A stretch of 64,000 nucleotides of DNA from Pseudomonas syringae. Its GTDB lineage: Bacteria > Pseudomonadota > Gammaproteobacteria > Pseudomonadales > Pseudomonadaceae. The stretch spans positions 62,001 through 126,000 of the forward strand of contig NZ_LGSI01000043.1 of the NCBI RefSeq assembly GCF_001698815.1. Reading direction: 5' to 3'. Positions 28,940 to 39,183 of the stretch are shown here, piece after piece (positions within the stretch are counted from its first letter, which is position 1; every line of letters begins with the position of its first letter). The notes under the pieces are model-generated. The model was not told the DNA's origin and made no database searches. It worked only from the letters and a program-made list of their open reading frames with translations. The position numbers and the translations under genes were made by a program.

Positions 28940-29878
28940 ATGGCTCTGAACCTCCGACAACGCGTCATCGAGCGTCTGCAAAGCCAGCCCGAAACCCAGC
29001 AAACCGCCCGCGAACTGGCTCAATGGATTTTCGGGCAGTTCCCTACAGAATGCGCAGCCAAGAAAGCAGGCAGTGCCAGCTACATCCAGACTGACAATGA
29101 CCTAGTGCAGCAGCTGGTAGCGGAGATATCTGGTTCCCGTCCACGTTGGCAGCAGATGCATCCCCAACTGAAAACAACCGAAGGCCGACCACGTCACTAT
29201 CACTGGTCAGACATGGACGCCAACGCTGAGGTTGCGGCGGCTGAAGGGGTAGCCCTAATTCCGTCAGAACCACCTGAGCCCACGCCATTACGTGAGCACG
29301 CGCTTTATCCATTGTTGGCCGAATACTTGCTGACGGATGATCAACGTGTATATGCCATGCGGATCAACGAAAAGCGTTCGTCTAACCGTGCTGGCAGCGG
29401 TGGCAACGAATGGCTGCACCCCGATTTGGTAGGCCTGGAAGATATGACTGCCGATTGGACGCTAGGGCTGCGTGACTGCGTTCGTGTACTAGGCGAACGT
29501 CGTGCCCGGCTATGGTCCTTCGAGGTCAAACTGCTGCTCAATCGTTCTAATGCTCGCAAGAGTTTTTTTCAGGCAGTATCCAACTCATCTTGGGCGCATT
29601 TCGGCTATCTGGTGGCGGGTACCGTAGAGGGTGACGGCACGCTCAAAGAGCTACGTATGCTCGCCTCGGCCCATGGCATTGGCGTCATTCAGCTCGACGT
29701 ACAGAATCCAACGGAAAGCCAAATTCTGATCCCAGCTCGCGAACGCAGCGAAATCGACTGGGATATGTGCAACCGACTGACTGAAGAGAATAGCGACTTC
29801 GCCGAGTTTATCGGCCGTATACGTCGTTTTCACCAGACAGGTGAAGTGTCGACCAAGGAGTGGGAGGCTAGCGAGTGA
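28940..29878 (+). CDS. COG2958/HrgA-like protein with winged-helix and PD-(D/E)XK-like domain
   Basis: 312 residues from the ATG at 28940, one base after the hsdS stop. N-terminal residues 1-90 look like a winged helix of the HARE-HTH kind (RVIERLQSQPETQQTARELA). The C-terminal half has NEWLHPDLVGLE then WSFEVKLLLNRSNARKS, an Asp...Glu-x-Lys arrangement typical of PD-(D/E)XK nucleases. Proteins of this family are repeatedly found inside type I RM operons; their job is unknown. Overlaps the next gene by 4 bp, so they are translated together. Confidence 0.75.
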   Translation: MALNLRQRVIERLQSQPETQQTARELAQWIFGQFPTECAAKKAGSASYIQTDNDLVQQLVAEISGSRPRWQQMHPQLKTTEGRPRHYHWSDMDANAEVAAAEGVALIPSEPPEPTPLREHALYPLLAEYLLTDDQRVYAMRINEKRSSNRAGSGGNEWLHPDLVGLEDMTADWTLGLRDCVRVLGERRARLWSFEVKLLLNRSNARKSFFQAVSNSSWAHFGYLVAGTVEGDGTLKELRMLASAHGIGVIQLDVQNPTESQILIPARERSEIDWDMCNRLTEENSDFAEFIGRIRRFHQTGEVSTKEWEASE

Positions 29879-30927
29879 ACAAGGAGACGATTTCCGCATT
29901 GCCCGAGGGTTACGCCGACTGGCTGACCCAACTGAAAGGCGATATTGCTCAAACCCGGCAACGTGCTGCTTTAGCCGTCAATGCCGAGTTGGTGCAGTTG
30001 TATCACCGGATCGGGGTGGAAGTCAGGCAACGTCAGCAGGTCAACGCTTGGGGCGCGAAAGTGATTGAGCGCCTGGCGCGGGACCTTTCCGACGCTTTTC
30101 CCGATATCCGTGGTTTTTCCAGCCGCAACCTCAAGTACATGGCTTTTTTTGCGCAGCATTATCCTGAAGGTCTAATTGGGCAGCAGCCTGCTGCCCAGTT
30201 GCCGTGGTTCCATGTAGTTACCCTGCTAACCAAAGTGGACAGCGCTGCCGAGCGTGAGTGGTATGCGCAACAAACCGTCCTGCATGGCTGGTCACGCAGT
30301 ACGCTGGAGCAGAACATCAAGAACCGCTTGCGGCAGCGCCAAGGCTCGGCGGTCACCAACTTCGGCGCCCGCCTGCCGGCCGCAGAGTCAGCTTTAGCCC
30401 AGGAAACCCTGAAAGATCCTTACTTGTTCGATTTTCTCGGTCTGGGTGATGACGCCCATGAACGGGATATCGAAGATGGGTTGATTCGTCATGTCACCCG
30501 TTTCCTGTTGGAGCTTGGTGCGGGTTTTGCCTTCGTTGGCCGACAGTTTCGCCTTGACGTTGTTGGCGACGAGTTCTTCATAGATCTTCTGTTTTATCAC
30601 ACGCGGCTTAAGTGCTACGTTGTCGTGGAACTCAAGGCCACAGCCTTCAAGCCCGAACACGCTGGTCAGCTGAATTTTTATCTGGCTGCGGTAGATGCAC
30701 AGATCAAGGCGGAAGACGACAAACCCACTATTGGACTGCTGTTGTGCAAAGAGCAAAATCGGCTTGTGGCCTAGTACGCGCTTTCGGGCATCGACAAACC
30801 CATTGGCGTTGCCGAATACCAATTGCTGCGTGATCTACCCGAAACCTTGGGCCGAAACCTACCGAGCATCACCGAGATTGAGGCGGAGTTGGCCGGCGAA
30901 CTGGACACAGGAAGTGAAGCGGAATGA
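29875..30927 (+). pseudogene. YhcG/DUF1016-family PD-(D/E)XK nuclease interrupted by an amber codon
   Basis: Reading from 29875 gives the YhcG N-terminal helical domain (WGAKVIERLARDLSDAFPD, GFSSRNLKYMAFF) and the nuclease domain with GDEFFIDLLFYH and YVVVELKATAFKPEHAGQL. At 30772-30774 a TAG stops the frame after 299 residues (CKEQNRLVA), yet the frame stays family-like beyond it (YALSGIDKPIGVAEYQLLRD) to a TGA at 30925 that overlaps the hsdR ATG. The TAG sits where family members have Glu, one base from GAG. So the protein is 299 or, if suppressed, 350 residues. The nuclease core precedes the stop, so partial function is possible. Confidence 0.8.
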
Positions 30928-33900
30928 CTGAAGACCAGTTGGAACAGGAAACCCTCGGCTGGCTGGGCGAGCTGGGCTATACGTATGTTTACGGGCCTGA
31001 TATCGCTTATGACGGCGAGAGCCCGGAGCGTGATAATTACCGTCAGGTAGTTCTGGTTGAGCGTTTGCGCAGCGCTATGGCCAGGCTCAATCCCAAAGTG
31101 CCGTTGGCCGCGCGGGAGGATGCGCTCAAGCAAGTGCTGGAGTTGGGCTTGCCCGTACAGCTGTCAGCCAATCGCCTGTTCCATCGTCTGTTAGTCAGCG
31201 GCGTACCGGTGCAGTACCAAAAAGATGGCGAAACGCGGGGCGACTTTGTGCGCCTGATCGACTGGGTCGAGGTAAAAGTCAACGACTGGCTGGCCATTAA
31301 TCAGTTCAGCATTCAGGGCCCGAAGCATACCCGACGTCCGGACATCATTCTGTTCATCAACGGTCTGCCTTTGGTATTGCTTGAGCTGAAAAACCCGGCA
31401 GATGTGAAGGCTGACCTGGGCAAAGCGTTTGATCAAATCCAGACCTATAAGGAGCAGATTCCGGATCTGTTCCAGTACAACGAAATTCTGGTTATTTCTG
31501 ACGGCAGCGAAGCCCGGATGGGCTCATTGTCTGCCGATGTCGAACGCTTTATGAATTGGCGCACCATCGACGGGCAGGATCTCGACCCGCTGGGGCAATT
31601 CAACGAACTTGAGACTTTGGTGCGCGGTGCTTTGGCACCAGAAATGCTGCTCGATTATCTGCGCTACTTCGTGTTGTACGAGGATGACGGTCGATTGGTA
31701 AAGAAGATCGCTGGCTATCACCAATTTCATGCAGTGCGTGCCGCTATTCAGCAGGTGGTAATCGCCTCGCGCCCTGGCGGCACTCATAAGGGCGGGGTCG
31801 TCTGGCACACCCAGGGTTCGGGCAAAAGCATCACCATGACGTGTTTCGCCGCAAGGGTGATGCAGGAAGCCGCGATGGAGAATCCCACAATTGTGGTGAT
31901 CACGGATCGCAACGACCTTGATGGTCAGTTATTCGGAGTTTTTTCGCTATCTCAGGATTTACTTCGCGAGGAACCTGTCCAGGTAGAGTCTCGCGGTGAC
32001 TTGCGCGCCAAGCTGGCGAATCGTCCAAGTGGCGGCATAGTGTTTGCGACTATTCAAAAGTTCATGCCCGGGGTTGATGAAGATCGTTTCCCAGTGCTGT
32101 CCTTACGCCCAAATATCGTAGTTATCGCCGACGAGGCACATCGCACCCAATATGGTTTCAATGCATCGCTAAAGGCGAGCGCAGTGCTTCCGGCGGCTGA
32201 AAGTCAGACGCGTTACGAGGTCGGCTACGCTCAACACTTACGTGATGCATTGCCAAACGCTACATTCGTGGCTTTCACGGGGACGCCGGTGTCGAGCGAG
32301 GATCGAGATACTCGTTCGGTCTTCGGCGAATACATTCATGTCTATGACATGCAGCAGGCCACCGAAGATGGGGCGACCGTTGCCATCTATTACGAGTCGC
32401 GCCTTGCCAAGTTGTCGTTGAAGGATAGCGAGCTCCCAACGATCGACGATCAGGTCGATGAATTGGCTGAAGACGAAGAGGATGACCAACAATCCCGTTT
32501 GAAGAGCCGCTGGGCCGCATTGGAAAAAGTGGTCGGGGCCGAGCCCCGCATCTGTAGTGTAGCGATTGATCTCATCAGGCACTTTGAAGAGCGGAATCAG
32601 GGCATGGTCAGCATGGGCCAGATGCCTGGCAAGGCCATGGTGGTGGCCATGAGTCGCGAAATTTGTGTGCACCTGTACAACGAGATCGTCGCTCGGCGTC
32701 CTGAGTGGCATGACGAAGATCCGGAGAAAGGCGCGATCAAGATCGTGATGACTGGCAGCGCGTCGGACAAGGCTTTGCTGCGACACCATATTTATTCCGG
32801 ACAGGTCAAAAAGCGCCTGGAAAAGCGATTTAAAGATCCGCTTGACCCGCTCAAACTCGTGATCGTGCGTGACATGTGGTTAACAGGATTCGATGCGCCT
32901 TGCGTCCATACCCTGTACGTCGACAAACCCATGAAAGGCCATAACTTGATGCAGGCCATCGCCCGAGTGAACCGTGTCTTCAAGGACAAGCAAGGCGGAC
33001 TGGTGGTGGACTACATCGGTATCGCAAATGAGCTAAAAGCCGCGCTGAAAGAGTATACCGGCAGCAAGGGCAAAGGTCGGCCGACCGTGGACGCCCATGA
33101 AGCTTATTCAGTGCTGGAAGAGAAGCTCGACGTCCTCCGCAGTCTGCTATTTGGCTTCGATTACAGCGACTTTCTCAAAGGCGGGCACAAGTTGCTTGCC
33201 GGGGCGGCGAACCATGTTTTGGGCCTGGAAGATGGCAAAAAGCGCTTTGCTGACTCCGCGCTCGCCATGAGCAAGGCCTTCACCTTGTGCTGTACCTTGG
33301 ATGAAGCCAAGGCGGTTCGCGAGGAAGTAGCGTTCTTCCAGGCAATCAAGGTGATTTTGATCAAACGTGAGGTCAGTCAGCAGAAAAAGACTGATGAAGA
33401 GCGCGAATTGGCCATTCGCCAGATCATCGGTAATGCCGTGGTCTCGGGTGATGTAGTGGATATTTTCGAGGCGGTGGGTTTGGAAAAACCGAACATCGGC
33501 CTGCTCGACGATTCGTTCCTGGCCGAAGTGCGTAATCTTCCGGAGAGAAATCTGGCGGTGGAGCTGCTGGAGCGTTTGCTGGAAGGCGAGATCAAAAGCC
33601 GCTACAGCACCAACCTTGCTCAGGAGAAGAAATTCTCTGAGCTACTGGCAAATGTAATCAAACGCTATCAAAACCGCTCCATCGAAACTGCGCAGGTGAT
33701 CGAAGAGCTTATCGAAATGGCCAAGAAATTCGCTGCGGCAAGCAAACGCGGTGATGAGCTGGGGCTCAATGATGATGAATTGGCGTTCTACGATGCTTTG
33801 GCCAACAACCAAGCATCAGTACGCGAGCTTGGCGACGAGATACTGGCCAAGATTGCTCATGAACTGACTGCCAGCTTACGGGCTAATGTCAGTGTTGACT

Positions 33901-34046
33901 GGAGCAGCCGTGAAAGCGTGCGAGCCAGACTGCGTATCCTGGTGCGGCGGATTTTGCGCAAGTACAAATACCCACCGGATCAAGCTGAAGATGCCGCTCA
34001 GTTGATTCTCAACCAGGCAGAAAAGTTGTGTGAGGCTTGGTTATAG
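30924..34046 (+). CDS. hsdR: type I restriction endonuclease subunit HsdR
   Basis: 1040 residues, starting inside the terminal TGA of the YhcG frame (ATGA). N-terminal endonuclease domain with [20 protein letters not shown] (residues 137-157; Asp...Glu-x-Lys), translocase with Walker [11 protein letters not shown] near 300, DEAH box IADEAHRTQ near 400, SAT-like FTGTPV, and motif [15 protein letters not shown]-terminal helical domain binds the methylase complex. All motors look intact, so restriction should work unless the upstream amber lowers its translation. Confidence 0.95.
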   Translation: MTEDQLEQETLGWLGELGYTYVYGPDIAYDGESPERDNYRQVVLVERLRSAMARLNPKVPLAAREDALKQVLELGLPVQLSANRLFHRLLVSGVPVQYQKDGETRGDFVRLIDWVEVKVNDWLAINQFSIQGPKHTRRPDIILFINGLPLVLLELKNPADVKADLGKAFDQIQTYKEQIPDLFQYNEILVISDGSEARMGSLSADVERFMNWRTIDGQDLDPLGQFNELETLVRGALAPEMLLDYLRYFVLYEDDGRLVKKIAGYHQFHAVRAAIQQVVIASRPGGTHKGGVVWHTQGSGKSITMTCFAARVMQEAAMENPTIVVITDRNDLDGQLFGVFSLSQDLLREEPVQVESRGDLRAKLANRPSGGIVFATIQKFMPGVDEDRFPVLSLRPNIVVIADEAHRTQYGFNASLKASAVLPAAESQTRYEVGYAQHLRDALPNATFVAFTGTPVSSEDRDTRSVFGEYIHVYDMQQATEDGATVAIYYESRLAKLSLKDSELPTIDDQVDELAEDEEDDQQSRLKSRWAALEKVVGAEPRICSVAIDLIRHFEERNQGMVSMGQMPGKAMVVAMSREICVHLYNEIVARRPEWHDEDPEKGAIKIVMTGSASDKALLRHHIYSGQVKKRLEKRFKDPLDPLKLVIVRDMWLTGFDAPCVHTLYVDKPMKGHNLMQAIARVNRVFKDKQGGLVVDYIGIANELKAALKEYTGSKGKGRPTVDAHEAYSVLEEKLDVLRSLLFGFDYSDFLKGGHKLLAGAANHVLGLEDGKKRFADSALAMSKAFTLCCTLDEAKAVREEVAFFQAIKVILIKREVSQQKKTDEERELAIRQIIGNAVVSGDVVDIFEAVGLEKPNIGLLDDSFLAEVRNLPERNLAVELLERLLEGEIKSRYSTNLAQEKKFSELLANVIKRYQNRSIETAQVIEELIEMAKKFAAASKRGDELGLNDDELAFYDALANNQASVRELGDEILAKIAHELTASLRANVSVDWSSRESVRARLRILVRRILRKYKYPPDQAEDAAQLILNQAEKLCEAWL

Positions 34047-34117
34047 ATCGACCGGAAATGGTCGCTCCCTTTTGAGCGGGCGCATACCAGTGAAGTATCG
34101 GCAGGGGGCTTTCCTAC

Positions 34118-34141
34118 AGACATTAAAAAGCCGGCTTGTGG
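34118..34141. repeat. left copy of a 24-bp direct repeat (possible attL)
   Basis: Starts AGACATTAAAAAGCCGGC and ends TTGTGG; identical to 50746-50769 and in the same orientation. GGCTTTC also precedes both copies. The right copy forms a complete hairpin, the left one does not. CCCCCACT motifs lie nearby on both sides (34220, inverted at 34308; 50614 and 50626). Could be an attachment-site pair of the degraded integrase, or two related terminators. Confidence 0.45.
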
Positions 34142-34360
34142 TTAGCTTTTTATTGATCTATAAGTTTGAAAAAACAACAAGTTAGATATTTTTAGAGGCG
34201 CTCTGATCCCTCATTTGTCCCCCCACTTTTTTGTGGTTTTTGCACGGCATTTGACCGGCTTTTTTTGTGGTTCAGCCTACGGCTTTTTCGTGAGGCTGAA
34301 CCCGAATAGTGGGGGGCAGAGATTTTGTGTTCGGGCAAAACATGAGCAACAGGTGCATGT

Positions 34361-34770
34361 ATGCCAACCAAAAAGAAATCCGCGCGCCAAGCGCTCCGAG
34401 AACTGCCGAAAATCCCGAAAGAGCTGCTTGAACGGTTCGCTGCCGAACTCGGCCATCACCTGGGCTATCCACCGGGCGCGCAGCGCCCAGAGGATGAAAC
34501 CAATCAGCGCAATGGCAAAACTGGCAAGACGGTTTTAACCGGCGATGGCACGCTGCGACTGGATATCCCCCGCGACCGGGATGGCAGTTTTTCACCCATT
34601 CTGATTACCAGGCACGAGCGACGTTACACAGGTTTCGATGACAAGATACATCGCCATGTATGCCCGTGGCATGACTGTCAGGAGAAATCCGCGCGTTTCT
34701 TTCCGAGCAGTACGGAGCAGACGTTTCTCCTGATTTCATCAGCTCTGTACCCGGCCCGCACACAAAAGAT
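34361..34770 (+). pseudogene. IS256-family transposase, 5' remnant
   Basis: The first 95 codons match the N-terminus of IS256 transposases: HHLGYPPGAQRPEDETNQRN, GKTGKTVLTGDGTLRLD, then PRDRDGSFSPILI and HERRYTGFDDKI. Just after FDDKI the frame is lost; IAMYARGMTV and RAFLSEQYGADV continue in other frames, and the sequence ends abruptly near 34770, so the catalytic domain is missing. Not functional. It follows a hairpin of 10 bp at 34269-34302. The catalytic DDE part is absent. Confidence 0.85.
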
Positions 34771-35043
34771 CTGACAGTTCCTGATCAGCTGGTTTCTTTC
34801 GGTTCTCCATGCAGTAACCGAGAACACTTAAGCCCCAGAGGTATTCCATCGCCCCTTCCGGAGCTACGTTGCTTCAGAACACGCTCCCGGCGACACCGCC
34901 AGTAACGGTTGGCGCCATGCGCCGACAGTGCACCCGCGAGTTTTTACATACTCTCGACCCTAGGCCGAACATCGATTATTAGTCGCTCCTCCACCGACAA
35001 TCCCGGCCCACTCTTGCAATCAGGCTCCAATCACACCACCATT
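34771..35043. other. non-coding stretch left of the iron module
   Basis: No coding region or strong structure is visible. The sequence probably contains mobile-element debris followed by the promoter region of the sigma factor gene. Confidence 0.4.
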
Positions 35044-35062
35044 GCGAATAGTTTTCATTAGC
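35044..35062 (+). promoter_or_regulatory. candidate Fur box upstream of the FecI-type sigma gene
   Basis: GCGAATAGTTTTCATTAGC agrees with the 19-bp Fur consensus at 12 positions, including the whole TCATTA half. It lies 17 nt before the sigma factor start, where bound Fur-Fe would block expression. Iron control of FecI-type sigma genes is the rule. Confidence 0.6.
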
Positions 35063-35078
35063 ACGGACACCATCCGCT

Positions 35079-35597
35079 GTGTTTCCTACTCACCCGGCAA
35101 ACCAAGATCCCCGCCAGCAGGCGCTCCATCGCTTGTTCGGCGAGCACCACAGCTGGCTGCTCGAACGTCTGCGCCTGCGCCTGCACTGCCGCGAGGATGC
35201 CGCCGATATGGCCGCCGAAACCTTCGCTCAGATTGTGGCGCTGCCGGATCCCCATGCCATTCGAGAGCCCCGGGCGTTGTTGAGCCTCATTGGCAAGCGG
35301 CTGATGTTCGCTCGCTGGCGGCGCAATGATGTCGAACGTGCCTATCTCGACGCCCTCGCCTCCTTGTCCGAGCCGACCGCGCCTTCGCCCGAGGAACACT
35401 GGGTGGTGATGGAGGCATTGATGGCGGTCGATCAGTTGCTGGATGGCTTGTCGTCCAAGGCCCGCGCGGCTTTTCTATATAGCCAGATCGATGGCCTGAC
35501 TTACGCGGGCATCGCCGAGGAGCTGGGGGTGTCGGTGACGCGGGTACATCAGTATGTTGTGCAGGGACTGACGGCGTGTTATCGGGGCGTGCCGTGA
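35079..35597 (+). CDS. FecI-type ECF sigma factor
   Basis: 172 residues from a GTG at 35079; no ATG or strong ribosome site is available, so the start is less sure. Region 2 (LFGEHHSWLLERLRLRLH, AADMAAETFAQIV) and region 4 (ARAAFLYSQIDGLTYAGIAEELGVSVTRVHQYV) are plain. This iron-starvation sigma class drives its cognate TonB receptor gene after a signal through FecR. Overlaps fecR by 4 bp and sits behind a Fur-like box. Confidence 0.9.
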   Translation: MFPTHPANQDPRQQALHRLFGEHHSWLLERLRLRLHCREDAADMAAETFAQIVALPDPHAIREPRALLSLIGKRLMFARWRRNDVERAYLDALASLSEPTAPSPEEHWVVMEALMAVDQLLDGLSSKARAAFLYSQIDGLTYAGIAEELGVSVTRVHQYVVQGLTACYRGVP

Positions 35598-36535
35598 CGA
35601 CGGTGTCCGCGGCGGCGGCACAGGCGATTGAGTGGTATGCGCGGCGTGCTTCGGGCATGTTCACTGAGCAGGACCAACAGCAATTGATGCTGTGGCTGGC
35701 CGCCGACCCCAGTCATCTGCGTGCCTGGCAGACCTTGCAGCAGCAGTTGAACCGTAGCGTGACGCCGTTGTTGCAGCAGCATGCCGCCGTCCATGCGCTG
35801 TGCGACGCCGGGTACAGTCGTCGACGCATGCTGCGTGGCGCTCTCGGCCTGGGTGCCCTGGCTGTCGGCGGGCAGTTGTTGACCATGCCGGGTGGACCGC
35901 TGCACGCACGTTTGCGCGCCGACCTGCGCACGTCGACCGCCCAACGCCGTACGTTCACCCTTGATGACGGCTCGACCTTGCAACTCAATGCGCAGAGTTC
36001 CGTCGATCTGTATTTCGACCCTCGGCAGCGTCACGTCCAACTATTGCGCGGCGCGGTGCAGGCCCAGGTGCGCAGCGATCCGGCGCGGCCGTTCGTGATG
36101 GCGTGCCCGTGGGGCGAGGCCTGGCTCGACAGTGGACGGTGCCTGCTGGCGATGCACGCCAGTCAGCCCCAAGTGTGGGCGCTGGAAGGTTCCTTGCAGT
36201 TGCGCACGCCCCATCACAGTCAGCACATCGCCGCCGGCCAGGGCCTGGCATTCAATGGCAACCGCTGGCAGGAACTCCCTTCGCAGTATGTTGACGAGCG
36301 CAGTTGGACCAGAGGGCTGCTCGAAGTGCATGACCAGTCACTGGGCCAAGTGATCGAGCACCTTGCGCCTTACCACCAGGGGCTGCTGCACGTTTCGGCA
36401 GCGGCGGCGGCGTTGCGGATATCCGGGGTGTTCACCCTGGATGACACGCGCGGCGCGCTGGCTGCGCTCAAGGATGTACTGCCGTTGCGCATCGATACCT
36501 GGCTGGGCGTGTGGACGCGAATCGAGCGTGTCTGA
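35594..36535 (+). CDS. FecR-type anti-sigma/signal transducer
   Basis: 313 residues from the GTG at 35594 (GTGA overlap with the sigma gene). Cytoplasmic DUF4880 segment with AAQAIEWYARRASG and WLAADPSHLRAWQ, one membrane helix near residues 85-100 (GALGLGALAVGGQLL), then the periplasmic FecR domain (RTFTLDDGSTLQLNAQSSVDL) and a C-terminal STN-like part. Transmits the receptor's occupancy signal to the sigma factor. Second gene of the sigma-regulator-receptor triad. Confidence 0.9.
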   Translation: MTTVSAAAAQAIEWYARRASGMFTEQDQQQLMLWLAADPSHLRAWQTLQQQLNRSVTPLLQQHAAVHALCDAGYSRRRMLRGALGLGALAVGGQLLTMPGGPLHARLRADLRTSTAQRRTFTLDDGSTLQLNAQSSVDLYFDPRQRHVQLLRGAVQAQVRSDPARPFVMACPWGEAWLDSGRCLLAMHASQPQVWALEGSLQLRTPHHSQHIAAGQGLAFNGNRWQELPSQYVDERSWTRGLLEVHDQSLGQVIEHLAPYHQGLLHVSAAAAALRISGVFTLDDTRGALAALKDVLPLRIDTWLGVWTRIERV

Positions 36536-36637
36536 ATTTTTTTCCTGACACCCCTGAAAATTTCCGGGACTCGCGTCACATACCTGATAGACGCGCGTAT
36601 TCCGCGCACTCGTTTCCGTACTTCTGCGAGCCCGCTC

Positions 36638-38992
36638 ATGCATCCCAACCTCCTTTCGCCGCTGTTTGCCGGCTGCTTGGCCAGCTTTACCCTGCAGGCG
36701 GCCGAAACCGCCTATGACTTCAACCTGCCCGCCGGCGCTGTGGGTAATACACTGATCGGCATTGGCCAGGTGAGTGGCCAGCAAGTGCTGTTTATCCCGG
36801 CGGATGTGGCAGGTCGCCAGGCGCCGGCGGTGCGAGGGCACCTGAGTGCGAGTGAAGCGGTACGCCTGAGCCTGGCGGGCACCGGCCTGAGTGTGATGGT
36901 CACCACAAGCGGTGCCTTGAGCGTGCAACGAACCGGCGACGGCCTGACCCTGGACGCCATCAACATTGATGCAATCCGCCAGGGCGGAGAAACCGCCGAC
37001 GTCGGCTATGTGGCTCAACGTTCCTCGGTCGGCACAAAAACCCGCACGGAACTGGTAAAAATCCCACAATCCGTGTCGGTAGTGACCCGCGAAGAACTCA
37101 ACGCGCGCAAAAGCGACAACCTCTCCGACGCGCTCAAGTACACCCCCGGGTTCAGCAGCCAGCCCGCCAGTTTCAGTCGCACCGCCGATGACTACACCCT
37201 GCGCGGCTTCAACGTCGGTGCCGGTACCGGGGGTATCCTGCGCGATGGCATGAAACTGCAATCGAACCCCTACGACGGCAGTGTCGAAGCCTATGGCCTG
37301 GAGCGCGTCGAGGTGCTCAAGGGCGCCTCGTCCGTGCTGTATGGCCAGCTCTCGCCAGGCGGCATGATTAATACCGTGAGCAAGCGTCCTACCGATACGC
37401 CGCTGCACGAAATCGGCCTGGAACTGGGCAACTACGACCGCCGCCAGTACACCATCGACCTCGGCGGCCCGCTGGATGACCAGGGCCAGTTCAGCTACCG
37501 CCTGACCGGCCTGTGGCGCGACAGCGGCACCCAGGTTGACCACGTCGACGATGATCGTCGCTACGTCGCCCCGGCCGTGACCTGGAAACCCGACGACGAT
37601 ACCTCGCTGACCGTCCTCGCCAGCCACCAGGACACCTATACCGGTTTCTCGCCGCCGATGAGCTATGCACTCAGCAGGTACAGCAACACCGCCGGCTACA
37701 AGATCGGCCGCAACCAGTTCGTGGGCGAACCCGGCTACGACCACTTCACCAACCGCATGGACACACTCGGCTACCTCTTCGAGCACCGCTTCAACGACAA
37801 CCTCACCGTCAACCACAGTCTGCGTTACTTCCAGGCCAATACTAATTGGGACTACCTGATTCCCGTGTCGGTCAGCGGCAGCCGACTGCTGCGCCGCTAC
37901 AGCGCCCGCGAAGAGCGCTCCACCGGCTGGACCAGCGACAACAACCTCAACTTCACTTTCGACAGCGGGCGCTGGCAGCACGACCTGGTGCTGGGCGTGG
38001 ACTACTACCACAAGACCTACGATTCACACCGCTTCATCAGCTCGACCCAGGCCCAACTGGCGCCGTCGCTGAACCTCGCCAACCCAAAATACACCGGCGT
38101 CGGCGCCAACACCGCCGCCGACAGCGGCAGTGACCTGCACAGCAGCCAGGCCGGCATCTACCTGCAAGACCAGATTACCTTCGACGACAAATGGGTACTG
38201 CTGCTCGGCGGCCGTCAGGACTGGGCCGAGAGCGTCACCACCACCTTCGCCACCGACGCCCGCGCCACCCGCAACGACAAAAAAGCCACCGGCCGTGTAG
38301 GCCTGGTCTACCTCGCCGACAACGGCCTGGCGCCCTACATCAGCTACAGCCAATCATTCCAGCCTGCCAGCGTCAGCAACCCGGCCTTCGGCAACGCCTT
38401 TGCCCCTTTGGAAGGCGAACAATACGAAATTGGCCTGCGCTACCAGCCGCCCGGCACCGACACCCTGCTCAGCGCCGCCGTCTACCAGCTCGACCAGGAC
38501 AACTCCCTGAGCCTCGACAGCCTCACCAACACCTACGTGCAATACGGCAAGACCCGCTCCAAAGGCCTGGAGCTCGAAGCCAAGAGCAACCTCACTGAGA
38601 ACCTTCAACTCAGTGCCGGCTACGCCTACACCGATACCCACGTACTGGAAGACCAAACCGCGAGCAACGTAGGCAAACGCATCGAGGGCGTGCCCTACAA
38701 CACCGCCAGCCTGTGGGCCAGCTACCGCCTGGCGAGCCTCGGCCTGGAGCGCTTGCGCGTGGGGGCTGGCGCCCGGTACACAGGGACTACGCGGACTACA
38801 CCGAGTGTTTATGAGGGGAAGATTCCGGCTTACACTCTGGTAGATGCGCTGGTTAGTTATGATGTGGACAGCAATTGGCAACTACAGGCTAAAGCGCAGA
38901 ACCTGTTTGATAGGAAGTATCTGTACTGCAATACCACGTGCCGGTATGGCGATGAGCGTAGCTTGATTGGTTCGATTACGTATAAGTGGTGA
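36638..38992 (+). CDS. TonB-dependent siderophore receptor (transducer type)
   Basis: 784 residues. Signal peptide ending at QAAET, an STN signalling domain (YDFNLPAGAVGNTLIGIGQV, residues 25-100), TonB box/plug with KIPQSVSVVTREEL, LRGFNV and VEVLKGASSVLYGQLSPGG, and a 22-strand barrel ending LIGSITYKW with terminal aromatic. A C-terminal Cys pair (YCNTTCRYG) resembles the FhuA/FhuE group, so a hydroxamate (ferrichrome-like) ligand is likely but not proven. The STN domain agrees with the sigma/anti-sigma genes upstream. The 102-nt gap before it should hold the promoter used by that sigma factor. Confidence 0.9.
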   Translation: MHPNLLSPLFAGCLASFTLQAAETAYDFNLPAGAVGNTLIGIGQVSGQQVLFIPADVAGRQAPAVRGHLSASEAVRLSLAGTGLSVMVTTSGALSVQRTGDGLTLDAINIDAIRQGGETADVGYVAQRSSVGTKTRTELVKIPQSVSVVTREELNARKSDNLSDALKYTPGFSSQPASFSRTADDYTLRGFNVGAGTGGILRDGMKLQSNPYDGSVEAYGLERVEVLKGASSVLYGQLSPGGMINTVSKRPTDTPLHEIGLELGNYDRRQYTIDLGGPLDDQGQFSYRLTGLWRDSGTQVDHVDDDRRYVAPAVTWKPDDDTSLTVLASHQDTYTGFSPPMSYALSRYSNTAGYKIGRNQFVGEPGYDHFTNRMDTLGYLFEHRFNDNLTVNHSLRYFQANTNWDYLIPVSVSGSRLLRRYSAREERSTGWTSDNNLNFTFDSGRWQHDLVLGVDYYHKTYDSHRFISSTQAQLAPSLNLANPKYTGVGANTAADSGSDLHSSQAGIYLQDQITFDDKWVLLLGGRQDWAESVTTTFATDARATRNDKKATGRVGLVYLADNGLAPYISYSQSFQPASVSNPAFGNAFAPLEGEQYEIGLRYQPPGTDTLLSAAVYQLDQDNSLSLDSLTNTYVQYGKTRSKGLELEAKSNLTENLQLSAGYAYTDTHVLEDQTASNVGKRIEGVPYNTASLWASYRLASLGLERLRVGAGARYTGTTRTTPSVYEGKIPAYTLVDALVSYDVDSNWQLQAKAQNLFDRKYLYCNTTCRYGDERSLIGSITYKW

Positions 38993-39183
38993 TAGCCCAC
39001 AGGCGGTTTGAGGCGCTACGCACGCAGTGTGGAAGCTGAGTGCGAAACGGTCGGAAGTTGTTGGCGTGTTTGAACGGATCTGGCCGTTCTCTCACCTCGC
39101 TTAGCGGTCGAACACCCTAATCGATGAGTGAGCAATTGCACGGTCAGCGAATAGTAATAGTAGCGTCGCTGCACGGCGCCGGT

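Noticed and set aside
34269..34302. 10-bp hairpin near the IS256 remnant as an IS terminal repeat
   Set aside because: It does not match at a second end, and IS256 ends are not recognisable here.
36338..38011. 557-codon minus-strand frame opposite the TonB receptor
   Set aside because: Its Val/Ala-rich repeats arise from the receptor's codon use; no family motif.
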